DNA of 64,000 nucleotides, from positions 2,215,501 to 2,279,500 of the forward strand of contig NZ_CP152052.1 in the NCBI RefSeq assembly GCF_038637725.1. The letters are read 5' to 3'. The notes under the pieces are model-generated. The model saw only the letters and a program-made list of their open reading frames with translations, searched no databases and was not told the origin of the DNA. The first letter of the stretch is position 1, and each line of letters begins with the position of its first letter. The translations under genes were made by a program, and so were the position numbers. Shown here piece after piece: positions 35,316 through 42,772 of this stretch. Source of the DNA: Psychrobacillus sp. FSL H8-0483 (lineage in GTDB: Bacteria; Bacillota; Bacilli; Bacillales_A; Planococcaceae).

Positions 35316-35762
35316 TTAATTCCTATATAGTTCAACTAATTGTTTACCATCAGTAGCACCTATGATTGTATTAAGTGGAATTAGATTGATTACAACGAAT
35401 AGATACGATACAAAAATAAAACTATCCAAATAGTTTCGGAAAACTAGGAATTCATAACCAGTTAATAAGTGAAGTACTAATGAAGATAGAAAATTAAAGA
35501 GAACTCCACCTAAGTAAAAGAAGACTCTTTGGTTTTTACTTAATATCTCATGGTTTTCAGGGACAACTCTCCCACCAAAGAAATAGGCTTTCTTAATGAA
35601 AAAATTGTTTTTCCTCCAAAGTATATCGCCGTTGCCGATAGAAAACTCACTTACTTTTGCACCAAATATTTTCAAAAAAAATGCATGTCCAGATTCGTGA
35701 ATTAGTGCAATAATAGGACAAATAAATAAAGTAATAATTACGAAGTTTATTAAAAAATCCAT
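35316..35762 (-). CDS. M50-like membrane metalloprotease homologue (cassette gene)
   Basis: The 148-aa protein has an N-terminal membrane helix carrying ALIHESGHAFFLKIFG, the HExxH zinc site of site-2 (M50) proteases. Two further hydrophobic segments follow, and a C-terminal NLIPLNTIIGATDGKQL corresponds to the NPDG region that gives the third ligand Asp. It is shorter than SpoIVFB or RseP but keeps the key parts. AGGGG precedes the ATG. It is the only gene between repeats f and g. Confidence 0.85.
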   Translation of the reverse strand: MDFLINFVIITLFICPIIALIHESGHAFFLKIFGAKVSEFSIGNGDILWRKNNFFIKKAYFFGGRVVPENHEILSKNQRVFFYLGGVLFNFLSSLVLHLLTGYEFLVFRNYLDSFIFVSYLFVVINLIPLNTIIGATDGKQLVELYRN

Positions 35763-35911
35763 CTTTTCATCCCCTTTCTACTATCTACGGAAAAGCAAAA
35801 ATAAGGTTTCAAATACTTCTGAATATTAAACGAAAAAGACTTGTAGTACAATAAAACTCCATTTTATACCGTTAAACCTACTAATTTCTTCAAGATTCCA
35901 TGTACAAAGTC

Positions 35912-36000
35912 ATTGAACTAAACTGCTCCGTTAGTTCAATTAGAAAAAAAGTTGCCTAAGCAACCCTCGATTTTCAGCTAAAGTAAGATGTAAGTTTAAG
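35912..36000 (-). repeat. Array repeat g
   Basis: CTAAACTGCTCCGTTAG, then a centre GTTGCCTAAGCAACCC and a diverged second end (CTAAAGTAAGATGTAAG). Confidence 0.6.
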
Positions 36001-36013
36001 AAGAAAGCGTTTT

Positions 36014-36319
36014 TTACTTTATTTCATTACGGAATTTTAAGATGATTTGGATTGTAAGAATGATGCTAAATAATGTAATTAGTAGAAGTAAAATACGATC
36101 ATCCTTATACAAATTACCATTACTAACACCCAACCAAAGCGTACAACTAAATGAGTTTAACCCGAATAGAACTCCCCAAATAACTTCCTTTATTATTTTA
36201 TAGATTCTATTACCAGTTAAATACCTAATATAAAAGTAAATGATCAAACCTAATCCTAATACTATAAGCAATGACTTCACGAAGGATGAGGTTAAAGAAA
36301 TCGGCTCCTCCCAGGGCAA
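36014..36319 (-). CDS. Small membrane protein (cassette gene)
   Basis: Up to 101 aa with three hydrophobic segments (SLLIVLGLGLIIYFYI, VIWGVLFGLNSF, ILLLLITLFSIILTIQII). The true start is unclear. A very strong GGGAGGAG site lies inside the reading frame at about 36308, and the nearest in-frame candidates after it are an ATT 3 nt on and a GTG about 22 nt on; the outermost start (TTG at 36319) has no site. The 3' end of the tiny gene at 36292-36444 overlaps it, so translation may be coupled. Confidence 0.6.
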   Translation of the reverse strand: MPWEEPISLTSSFVKSLLIVLGLGLIIYFYIRYLTGNRIYKIIKEVIWGVLFGLNSFSCTLWLGVSNGNLYKDDRILLLLITLFSIILTIQIILKFRNEIK

Positions 36320-36444
36320 TCTATGTAGATTAAGTTAAAGAGATTGACCATATTGAATATAAAGACAAAGAGAAGAACACAAAAAAATAGAACCCATTCA
36401 CCTACATAAATTAATGGATATATAACCTTTCTCAACCTTTTCAC
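36292..36444 (-). CDS. Tiny membrane protein overlapping the next gene
   Basis: From a GTG at 36444 the frame encodes 50 aa (KRLRKVIYPLIYVGEWVLFF and a second hydrophobic stretch, then a short polar tail), consistent with one long or two short membrane helices. Its stop overlaps the start region of the gene at 36014-36319, and the GGGAGGAG of that gene lies within its last codons. The weak ribosome binding site makes the start uncertain. Both lie in the same cassette interval (repeats g to h). Confidence 0.45.
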   Translation of the reverse strand: MKRLRKVIYPLIYVGEWVLFFCVLLFVFIFNMVNLFNLIYIDCPGRSRFL

Positions 36445-36540
36445 CTACCCATTTCTTGATGAAGTACCATTTGCTTTTACTATATTACTCATAAAATATT
36501 TATAGGTCCCAAATTAGAAAACAATAATCATCTAATCACT

Positions 36541-36618
36541 GTTCAACTAACCTGATGCGTTAGTTCAATAAGAAAAAAGGCTTTACTCCTTCTTGAAGTA
36601 AAGCACTCGTTAGTTGAA
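36541..36618 (-). repeat. Array repeat h
   Basis: A textbook copy: CTAACCTGATGCGTTAG, spacer AATAAGAAAAAA, GCTTTAC...GTAAAGC hairpin and CACTCGTTAGTTGAA. Confidence 0.75.
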
Positions 36619-36621
36619 GAA

Positions 36622-37197
36622 CTATCGGTACCCACCATTGGATTCTGGCAGTGATTTATATTCATCCTTGCTTTTAATTATATTAAAGACATAATTTCTC
36701 AACTCAATTAGTTGTTTTGTATCGTTCGTTGGTTCGCAGTATTCCCCTGAAATTAAATGTGTTAACGTTTCACCGTTGATAATAATTTCCCACCTATCTA
36801 TTTCGTATGGTCTTCGAATACAAACCGTCCCTTTTACAGGTTCAGGTGTAAATTCCTTCGTTTCGACTATATTAATTTCTTGCATTTTCTCATAAATATC
36901 TTTCATTTCTTCTTCTGTTAAGATTAACTCTGTGGTTGCAGTACCATCTGCTATTAAATCCTTAGTCACCGTTTCTTCGAAAGTATTAATTTCATTCTTT
37001 TTTTGAACACCGAACTGAATAGAAAAATCAAAATCACTAGGCATATCTTTTGGCATATTTTGAGCAGTTGAGTTGGTTACATTTTTAGAAATCTCGTTGT
37101 CCAGTTCCTCCTCTTTATCACTTTGTTGACAGCCTAATAACCATATCGAAAGAAACATTAAAGACAAAATTAAGCTAAGTTTTTTCAATAGCACCAC
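36622..37197 (-). CDS. Lipoprotein, unknown function (cassette gene)
   Basis: The 191-aa protein has a lipoprotein signal peptide ending in LLGCQQS (Cys23). The mature part has an acidic linker, then a beta-rich domain (IQFGVQKKNEINTFEETV, WEIIINGETLTHLISGEYCE). No family is recognised, although small lipoproteins with this layout are common in Bacillus. AGGAG lies before the start. It sits alone between repeats h and i. Confidence 0.8.
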   Translation of the reverse strand: MVLLKKLSLILSLMFLSIWLLGCQQSDKEEELDNEISKNVTNSTAQNMPKDMPSDFDFSIQFGVQKKNEINTFEETVTKDLIADGTATTELILTEEEMKDIYEKMQEINIVETKEFTPEPVKGTVCIRRPYEIDRWEIIINGETLTHLISGEYCEPTNDTKQLIELRNYVFNIIKSKDEYKSLPESNGGYR

Positions 37198-37256
37198 TCC
37201 TTTTATAATTAGACAGAATTTCGTAGTTTTTGATTCAATAAATCTTGTGGTAATTT

Positions 37257-37340
37257 GTTAAACTAACCTGCTGCGTTAGTTCAATAAGAAAAAGAGTTAC
37301 CTCTGGCAACCCCATGATTTTTTACTAAAGCACCCGTTAG
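37257..37340 (-). repeat. Array repeat i, interrupted by a mini-IS110
   Basis: CTAACCTGCTGCGTTAG and CACCCGTTAG with a GTTACC...GGCAAC-type centre. The copy breaks off after GTTAG, where the 61-bp insert at 37341-37401 begins; TTTAAG, the expected continuation, resumes at 37402. Confidence 0.7.
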
Positions 37341-37401
37341 CCATCCATGATGCCCTGCTTCACCACAGAATATGCAAGAAAATTTCGTTCTTCCATGGTA
37401 G
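37341..37401. mobile_element. Miniature (internally deleted) IS110-family element
   Basis: The left end CCATCCATGA...GCTTCACCACAGA matches the left end of the IS110 element at 38844, and the right end CATGGTAG matches its right end. Only about 61 bp remain, so it is a non-coding deletion derivative. It is inserted after GTTAG in the repeat, exactly as the full element is. Confidence 0.6.
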
Positions 37402-37419
37402 TTTAAGAGAAACCGACAG

Positions 37420-37650
37420 TTATCCAAAATAATTATGAAACCACCAAACAACAAGAAACATACCCCCTATTCCCCAAGCCGTGGCACTCACTATCCACCA
37501 AATTATGGATTTAGATTTTGTTGAACTTTCCTCGCCTTCCTTATTTGCTTTTATAAAAGCGAGCTTACTTTCCATACTTTTTTTCATAGAAACGAGAACA
37601 ACAAATCCGATTAGCATGAAACCAGTAGTTATCCAGAGTAATATGTCCAC
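37420..37650 (-). CDS. Small membrane protein (cassette gene)
   Basis: A 76-aa protein with two transmembrane helices (LLWITTGFMLIGFVVLVSM and IIWWIVSATAWGIGGMFLVV) joined by a charged loop rich in Lys, Glu and Ser. AAAAGGGGG precedes the ATG. No family is recognised. It lies alone between repeats i and j. Confidence 0.75.
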   Translation of the reverse strand: MDILLWITTGFMLIGFVVLVSMKKSMESKLAFIKANKEGEESSTKSKSIIWWIVSATAWGIGGMFLVVWWFHNYFG

Positions 37651-37700
37651 CTTCTATACCCCCTTTTTTTATGAATTACTTTCCTTTCAAATCTTCTTTA

Positions 37701-37788
37701 TTCAACTAACCTGCTGCGTTAGTTTAATAAGAATAAGAGTTACCTATGGCAACTCTATGATCTTTTACTAAAGCACACCGTTAGTGAA
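37701..37788 (-). repeat. Array repeat j
   Basis: CTAACCTGCTGCGTTAG and CTAAAGCACACCGTTAG with the GTTACC...GGCAAC centre it shares with repeat i. Confidence 0.75.
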
Positions 37789-38017
37789 AAGCATTAAAAG
37801 TATTGATGAAAACAAAAAGGACAAAAGCAGATACAAGGAAGGATATTATTGCATTTGTCTTTCGTTTTTCTTTTAGTTCAGAAATTCCTGTAACCAATAC
37901 CATTGCACCAAAAGAAAACAACATATAAGGTATTACCTGGTCTTTAACAGTTATGAATAAGTATACTGCTAAACTGAATGTAATCACCGCAAAAATAACC
38001 TTCATCACATTTAACAA
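37781..38017 (-). CDS. Small membrane protein, DUF3953-like (cassette gene)
   Basis: A 78-aa protein with three hydrophobic segments (VIFAVITFSLAVYLFIT, YMLFSFGAMVLVTGI, IISFLVSAFVLFVFI) and a short charged KEKRK loop, a pattern seen in DUF3953 proteins of bacilli. GGGGAG lies about 13 nt before the outer TTG/ATG pair; an inner ATG four codons on is also possible. Its last codons overlap repeat j. Confidence 0.72.
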   Translation of the reverse strand: MLNVMKVIFAVITFSLAVYLFITVKDQVIPYMLFSFGAMVLVTGISELKEKRKTNAIISFLVSAFVLFVFINTFNAFH

Positions 38018-38082
38018 ATAATCCCGCTCCCCAATTTAAAAATCGATTCATATCCCGTTAATTGATTTTATAAAATCACCTT

Positions 38083-38110
38083 ATTTAACTAAAGCACTCG
38101 TTAGCACAAT
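38083..38110 (-). repeat. Array repeat k (half unit)
   Basis: CTAAAGCACTCGTTAG only, followed by CACAATAAG; the central hairpin and the other end are missing. Confidence 0.6.
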
Positions 38111-38130
38111 AAGAAAAGCCTTCGAAATCA

Positions 38131-38328
38131 CTAATTACTCTCTTTACTTTTCTTATAAAAGTTTGATACCACCCCTAATATAATTCCGATAACAATTAAG
38201 GGTATAGAAAATGTTGCATATGGTTCAGGAGTATCCGCAATTCCAAATGGATTAAAAGCAAATCCAGCTGCCATTATCCATACTCCTAAATAAAATAAGA
38301 TTTTTCCAGTCTTGGTATGCCTTTTCAA
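38131..38328 (-). CDS. Small membrane protein (cassette gene)
   Basis: A 65-aa protein with two hydrophobic helices (ILFYLGVWIMAAGFAFNPFG and FSIPLIVIGIILGVVSNFY) and basic ends. A GGGGGG run lies just upstream of the ATG. Unknown function; it is alone between repeats k and l. Confidence 0.75.
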   Translation of the reverse strand: MKRHTKTGKILFYLGVWIMAAGFAFNPFGIADTPEPYATFSIPLIVIGIILGVVSNFYKKSKESN

Positions 38329-38370
38329 TAAAAAACACCCCCCTTACTTTTCTCATTCCTATATAACCAT

Positions 38371-38452
38371 CTTCAACTAACCTGCCCCGTTAGCTTAATA
38401 AGGAAAAAGTCTTTACTCCCTTCTTGAAGTAAAGCACCACGTTAGTTTAAGT
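38371..38452 (-). repeat. Array repeat l
   Basis: CTAACCTGCCCCGTTAG, CTTTACTC...GAAGTAAAG hairpin and CACCACGTTAG; followed by TTTAAGTGCATTTTTTCAC as in repeats a and o. Confidence 0.75.
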
Positions 38453-38498
38453 GCATTTTTTCACAATTTTGTACGCTCTAATTTCCAGTAAACCAAAT

Positions 38499-38689
38499 CT
38501 AAAAATCATCAATAAATGCATTCAGTATAAGAAGTAAAATCCCTAAAACAACACAAATATTTACAATGACAACACCTATTTTGTTATCATTTTTATCGTC
38601 TTTATCTCCTCTACTCTGTTGTTTTATCTTTCTATATACACCTTGAACTTTTTTTGCTTTTGGATTTTATCTTGTTTGTTTTGGCTCAT
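38499..38689 (-). pseudogene. Small membrane protein with frameshift (cassette gene)
   Basis: From an ATG at 38689 (GGAGGAGAAAGG upstream) the frame reads MSQNKQDKIQKQKK and then stops early. Adding one A to the A7 run near 38646 lets it continue as VQGVYRKIKQQSRGDKDDKN, followed by a membrane helix (VVIVNICVVLGILLLILNAF) and a stop at 38499. So it is a roughly 63-aa one-helix protein broken by one base, or a sequencing error in a homopolymer. Confidence 0.6.
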
Positions 38690-38770
38690 TCCTTTCTCCT
38701 CCTAAACTATAACGATGCTAATATCATCTGTTTAATAACTACTTCTACGTTCTTACTAAAGAAACCTCTT

Positions 38771-38843
38771 GTTCAACTAAACTGCTGCTTTAGTTCAATA
38801 AGAAAAAAGGCTTCACTCCTTCTTGAAGTAAAGCACCCGTTAG
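38771..38843 (-). repeat. Array repeat m, interrupted by IS110
   Basis: CTAAACTGCTGCTTTAG, the GCTTCAC...GTAAAGC centre, and CACCCGTTAG, where the IS110 element begins. The displaced end TTGAATAAG is found at 40449. Confidence 0.75.
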
Positions 38844-39101
38844 CCATCCATGAAGCGCAAAATCAGCGCTTCACCACAGAGAATGAAAATGGTGAAAAAC
38901 CGTCCATACTGATTCTACGGCTGGGAGAGGAAGGTCGATGAACTATGGTGCCTTAGAGCCCATCCGTTAGTCTGACTCCAACGACCACGGTGCACCACTG
39001 ACTGTCGCTCCCTTACAGGAAGCACACATGGTAGATTAATCCTATTCTGATTGTTGCACCAGCCTCCAATAATATTAAGAGCCGTAGAAAGGATGTTTTC
39101 A
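38844..39101 (+). ncRNA. Candidate IS110 bridge RNA region
   Basis: This non-coding left end lies just upstream of the transposase gene and contains several potential stems. It includes CATCCGTTAG at 38961-38970, which resembles the target CACCCGTTAG in the array repeats. In IS110-group elements a bridge RNA made from this region pairs with the target; that this is the target-binding loop is inference. Confidence 0.45.
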
Positions 39102-40325
39102 ATGGATATAGTCATTGAAAGAGCATGTGGTATGGATGTTCATAAGGACAATATAACTGCATGTATTATCACACCAGAAGGAAAGGAGATTCAAACGTTT
39201 TCAACTAAAACTGTATTTTTAATACAGTTGGTGGACTGGATTAAACAGCTGAATTGTACGCATGTCGCCATGGAGAGCACGAGTGTTTACTGGAAACCTA
39301 TTGTGAATTTATTAGAAGCTGAAGATATTGAGTTTCTAGTTGTGAATGCCCAGCATATGAAGGCAGTGCCTGGACGTAAAACAGATGTGAAGGATGCAGA
39401 ATGGATTGCCAAACTACTCCGCCATGGTCTTCTCAAAGCTAGTTATATTCCTGACCGTGATCAACGGGAACTACGTGAACTTGTTCGCTATCGTCGGAGT
39501 ATTATTGAAGAACGTGCCAGACAGCATAATCGGATTCAAAAGGTATTGGAAGGTGCGAACATTAAGTTAGGTTCTGTTGTTTCAGATGTGTTGGGCGTTT
39601 CAGCAAGGGATATGCTTCATGCGATCGCCGAAGGCGAAGATGATCCTGAAAAACTTGCAAATTTTGCTCGACGAACAATGAAAAAGAAGAAAGATGAACT
39701 GGAACTCGCCCTTAAAGGTTATATCAATTCACATCAACGTCTTATGTTGAAAACCATTTTAAAGCATATTGATTTTTTGACGGAGCAAATCGAGATGCTC
39801 GATCAAGAAGTGGCGGAAAGAGTAAGCGCCAATAAAGAAGATGTTGAACGACTAGATTCTATTCCTGGCATTGCTACAAGAATGGCGGAGCAAATTTTAT
39901 CTGAAATCGGAACGGATATTAAGAATCAGTTTCCAAGTGCAGCTCATATGTGCTCTTGGGCAGGATTAGTTCCTGGACATAATGAAAGTGCGGGAAAAAG
40001 GAAATCAACTAAAACCAAAAAAGGAAACAAATATTTGAGATCAGCATTAACAGAAGCAGCTCATTCTGTAAGAGGTTCCAAAAACTATCTCGGTGCTTTG
40101 TATCGTCGTACAGCAGCAAGAAAAGGTAAGAAACGAGCAGGAATTGTCGTCGCTCATGCCATGTTACGCATCTCCTATTATCTCTTAACTCGAAAAGAAA
40201 TGTACGTAGACTTAGGCGAAGACTACTTTGATAAAAAGAGACAACAGTCAATTGTTCGACATTCCTTACGAAGACTTGAGAGTTTAGGATACACAGTTAC
40301 GTTACAAGAACCTGAAGCGTCTTAA
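39102..40325 (+). CDS. IS110-family transposase
   Basis: The 407-aa protein (ATG at 39102, AAAGGA upstream) has an N-terminal RuvC-like DEDD domain (GMDVHKDNITACIITPEG, VAMESTSVYWKP, KTDVKDAEWIAKLL) and a C-terminal transposase_20 domain (LDSIPGIATRMAEQILSEIG, CSWAGLVPGHNESAGKRK, GNKYLRSALTEAA). The DEDD recombinase uses an RNA guide and makes no target duplication in most members. The length is normal and the gene appears intact. It lies on the plus strand within repeat m. Confidence 0.95.
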   Translation: MDIVIERACGMDVHKDNITACIITPEGKEIQTFSTKTVFLIQLVDWIKQLNCTHVAMESTSVYWKPIVNLLEAEDIEFLVVNAQHMKAVPGRKTDVKDAEWIAKLLRHGLLKASYIPDRDQRELRELVRYRRSIIEERARQHNRIQKVLEGANIKLGSVVSDVLGVSARDMLHAIAEGEDDPEKLANFARRTMKKKKDELELALKGYINSHQRLMLKTILKHIDFLTEQIEMLDQEVAERVSANKEDVERLDSIPGIATRMAEQILSEIGTDIKNQFPSAAHMCSWAGLVPGHNESAGKRKSTKTKKGNKYLRSALTEAAHSVRGSKNYLGALYRRTAARKGKKRAGIVVAHAMLRISYYLLTRKEMYVDLGEDYFDKKRQQSIVRHSLRRLESLGYTVTLQEPEAS

Positions 40326-40572
40326 TCCAGTCCACCTACCTACAATAGTTCAATGAATTACGCGCTCTCCTTTTTTTTTAACGAATGAGCTGCGTCTTAT
40401 TAAGTATTGCCTTTTTCCCTAAATTACAGAAGTTTATTTTCATGGTAGTTGAATAAGCACCTTCTCTTTTATTACACATTATGGTCGTACTGTATCTTCT
40501 AACTAAAATCTCAATCTTCCCTCCTGCATGATATAATTTTATAGGTCCCATACATATAGAAAGGAAGATTAG

Positions 40573-41112
40573 ATGTCCAAAATATCAAATGTATATATAC
40601 GATCGCTTATCCTCTCAGATGCTGTCGAATTACTAAATTTAGAAAAGAGAAATCGAGCTTTTTTTGAAAACTATTCCATTACTCATCCAGAAAATTACTG
40701 GATTTTAGAAACTCAAAAAGAGTTAATCGAAAAGTGGGAACAAAATACAAAAAAAGATATAGAATATCGATTCGGAATTTTTAAAACAGATGGTGATATT
40801 CTTATAGGTACCATCGGCTTATTTCAAGTATTCCGTGGACCTCGTGAAAGTGCGCTTTTGGGCTATTCCTTAGACCAAGAACATAATGGCAAAGGTTATA
40901 CTACCGAAGCCACCAATTTAATTGTTAATTATGCTTTCGAAATTCTAAACTTACATCGAATTGAAGCTGGAGTAATGCCAGATAACATAGGTTCCGTTCG
41001 AGTATTAGAAAAAGCTGGTTTCCATAAAGAAGGAATAGCTAAGAAAAACGTTAAAATCAATGGGTCTTGGGAAGATCACCAGATGTTAGCTATAATAAAT
41101 CCGAATGACTAA
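40573..41112 (+). CDS. GNAT acetyltransferase, RimJ/RimL type
   Basis: The 179-aa protein has the acetyl-CoA-binding core LGYSLDQEHNGKGYTTEATN (motif A: Gln/Gly-x-x-Gly-x-Gly/Ala) and NIGSVRVLEKAGFHKEG, typical of RimJ/RimL-like N-acetyltransferases. The substrate may be a protein N-terminus, a small amine or an antibiotic; it cannot be told. AGAAAGGAAG lies before the ATG. It is on the plus strand between repeats m and n. Confidence 0.9.
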   Translation: MSKISNVYIRSLILSDAVELLNLEKRNRAFFENYSITHPENYWILETQKELIEKWEQNTKKDIEYRFGIFKTDGDILIGTIGLFQVFRGPRESALLGYSLDQEHNGKGYTTEATNLIVNYAFEILNLHRIEAGVMPDNIGSVRVLEKAGFHKEGIAKKNVKINGSWEDHQMLAIINPND

Positions 41113-41230
41113 TCTTGTAATTCATACTAATTATTAGACAATCTCTATCTCCACTCATTTAAATTATGAGTGGATTTCTTATTATTATGACGTATTTTGT
41201 GTCAAATGCGACATAAAAACTCCCATTCAT

Positions 41231-41308
41231 CTTCAACTAACCTGCTTCGTTAGTTTAATAAGAAAAAAGGCTTTACTCCTTCTTGAAGTAAAGCACCCGT
41301 TAGTTGAA
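41231..41308 (-). repeat. Array repeat n
   Basis: CTAACCTGCTTCGTTAG, the GCTTTAC...GTAAAGC centre, CACCCGTTAGTTGAA: an intact copy of the IS110 target. Confidence 0.8.
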
Positions 41309-41317
41309 CAAATATAC

Positions 41318-41644
41318 TTATTTATTTCTTATCCAAAATATATATCGATTTGTGATTTTTTTATTGTTATTTAAAACTAATATTATTGGAATCAGACCAA
41401 TAGAAAGAAATATTGTAAAAAAAAGTAATGTTGGTATATTTAATGCGTTTTCGATTATTCCCATACAAATCATTATCGTCCCTAATAATAAATATGGAAA
41501 AACCAAACCTCTTTGAAAGGATTGGAATTTTTCTTCACCTAAAAAAGTCCTTATATTCCCCGCTATGAAATAGTCACTTTTCTTAAGATGACTTATCCCT
41601 TGAACTATCATAAAAATCCCCAAAGCTATACTACCGAACGACAA
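41318..41644 (-). CDS. Small membrane protein (cassette gene)
   Basis: I place the start at a TTG (41644) because AAGGGGGGG lies 7 nt upstream. The open frame reaches 17 codons further, but without a site and close to repeat o. The 108-aa product has four hydrophobic segments (SIALGIFMIVQGI, YLLLGTIMICMGI, LLFFTIFLSIGLIPIILVL and a C-terminal aromatic part). Unknown function, alone between repeats n and o. Confidence 0.7.
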   Translation of the reverse strand: MSFGSIALGIFMIVQGISHLKKSDYFIAGNIRTFLGEEKFQSFQRGLVFPYLLLGTIMICMGIIENALNIPTLLFFTIFLSIGLIPIILVLNNNKKITNRYIFWIRNK

Positions 41645-41690
41645 TTTAAAGCCCCCCCTTATTGGCAATATATAACAATCCTCTGTTTTC

Positions 41691-41822
41691 TTCAACTAAA
41701 CTGCCCCGTTAGTTTAAGTGTAACATTTCACAATGGATTTCTGAGGTCCACTAGATGTTTTAGATAAAAAATAGACCATCGTAAAATGATGGTCTTGTTT
41801 AACTAAGCACCCGTTAGTTGAA
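41691..41822 (-). repeat. Array repeat o (long form)
   Basis: CTAAACTGCCCCGTTAG, the long centre with AGACCATC...GATGGTCT and CTAAGCACCCGTTAG. Its whole length parallels repeat e at 34743. Confidence 0.75.
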
Positions 41823-41845
41823 GAAGCCTTATTTTCCAAACCTCA

Positions 41846-41968
41846 CTAACGTTTTTCTGGTATTTCAATCTGGTTAATATCAAAGTTATTGATTTGGAGA
41901 GTTATCTCACCCTCTCGATTATTAGTTTCTTCTCCGATCCAACAGGTCATCGTGACCGTTCCGCTAGG
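41846..41968 (-). pseudogene. C-terminal gene fragment in the array
   Basis: The minus-strand frame reads PSGTVTMTCWIGEETNNREG and ends at a stop at 41846, right before repeat o. An in-frame stop lies just upstream and there is no start. It looks like the leftover 3' end of a cassette gene. The family is not recognised. Confidence 0.35.
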
Positions 41969-42102
41969 AGCCTACCTCCCCCCTTTAGGTGTTATGATAA
42001 ATACTATTATTGTTATTAATCAAACAGTTTTAATAGATATAAATGCCGTTACTTTAAGGTTGACAAACTCATAATATAATATAAAGAAAGGAGTTGAGAA
42101 TT

Positions 42103-42507
42103 ATGCCAGATAATAGTGCAAATGTAATACACGTTAACGAAACTAATCCTATTGCAGATACTACAGTAAATCCATGTAATGGTGAAGTTATTAACTTCAC
42201 CGGTTCCGTTCATGTTCAGGGAACTGGCGTATTTGCACCTAGTGGAAGGTTTAATGGTAACATTCATAATAATATATCTATTACAGGTAAAGGTGATATG
42301 GGTAATATATATAGGGGTAGTGAAACTTATAACAATTTCCTTAATCTAGTCCCAGGAGCCATAACAAATGAAACTCATACAGTCAGAATGATTTCCAAAG
42401 GTAGTGCTCCAAATTTTACTATGACTCAGATTTTTCATATCACTATTAATCCAGATGGAACCGTTACGGTCGTTGTACAACAAGGTCAATCGAAGTGCGT
42501 TGGTTAA
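42103..42507 (+). CDS. Hypothetical beta-rich protein
   Basis: A 134-aa protein from the ATG at 42103, which has AAAGGAG 9 nt upstream; an ATG three codons earlier overlaps that site. It is rich in Asn, Gly and Thr with alternating hydrophobics (NGEVINFTGSVHVQGTG, GNIHNNISITGKGDMGN), suggesting a beta-sandwich or barrel. There is no signal peptide. It has two cysteines. Plus strand, between repeats o and p, with a strong terminator behind it. Confidence 0.75.
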   Translation: MPDNSANVIHVNETNPIADTTVNPCNGEVINFTGSVHVQGTGVFAPSGRFNGNIHNNISITGKGDMGNIYRGSETYNNFLNLVPGAITNETHTVRMISKGSAPNFTMTQIFHITINPDGTVTVVVQQGQSKCVG

Positions 42508-42519
42508 TAGTTCAATTGA

Positions 42520-42556
42520 AACAAAGCATTCATCCTATTGGAATGAATGCTTTGTT
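42520..42556 (+). terminator. Terminator of the gene at 42103-42507
   Basis: AACAAAGCATTCAT and ATGAATGCTTTGTT form a 14-bp perfect stem, starting 12 bp past the stop codon. Confidence 0.85.
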
Positions 42557-42701
42557 CTTACATAAGTAGAAGGACGAATAACAAAAACTTATCTTTCTTT
42601 ATGCTTTCTTGAGCCTTACATTCTAATTAGTAAAAATAAGAAAACTATTTGTTGTTTGATGAAATAATTTACGTTCTATTTAATGTAATTTACACTATTG
42701 T

Positions 42702-42769
42702 TCTTCAAACTAACCTGCCTCTTTAGTTCAATAAAAGGCTTTACTCCTTCTTGAAGTAAAGCACCCGTT
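42702..42769 (-). repeat. Array repeat p (right-most copy)
   Basis: CTAACCTGCCTCTTTAG, the GCTTTAC...GTAAAGC centre and CACCCGTT, after which the sequence changes into the element-end sequence at 42773. Confidence 0.7.
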
Positions 42770-42772
42770 TTA

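Larger units (their letters stand above)
38844..40448 (+). mobile_element. IS110-family insertion sequence (about 1.6 kb)
   Basis: The element runs from CCATCCATGAAGC at 38844 to CATGGTAG at 40448, as judged from where array repeat m breaks and resumes and from the mini-copy at 37341-37401. It has no long terminal inverted repeats, as expected of IS110. A 258-bp non-coding left end precedes the transposase gene, the place where IS110-group elements encode their bridge RNA. Confidence 0.8.

Noticed and set aside
29852-42769. CRISPR array
   Set aside because: The repeats are about 70-130 bp, with genes of several hundred bp between them. There are no uniform short spacers and no cas genes.
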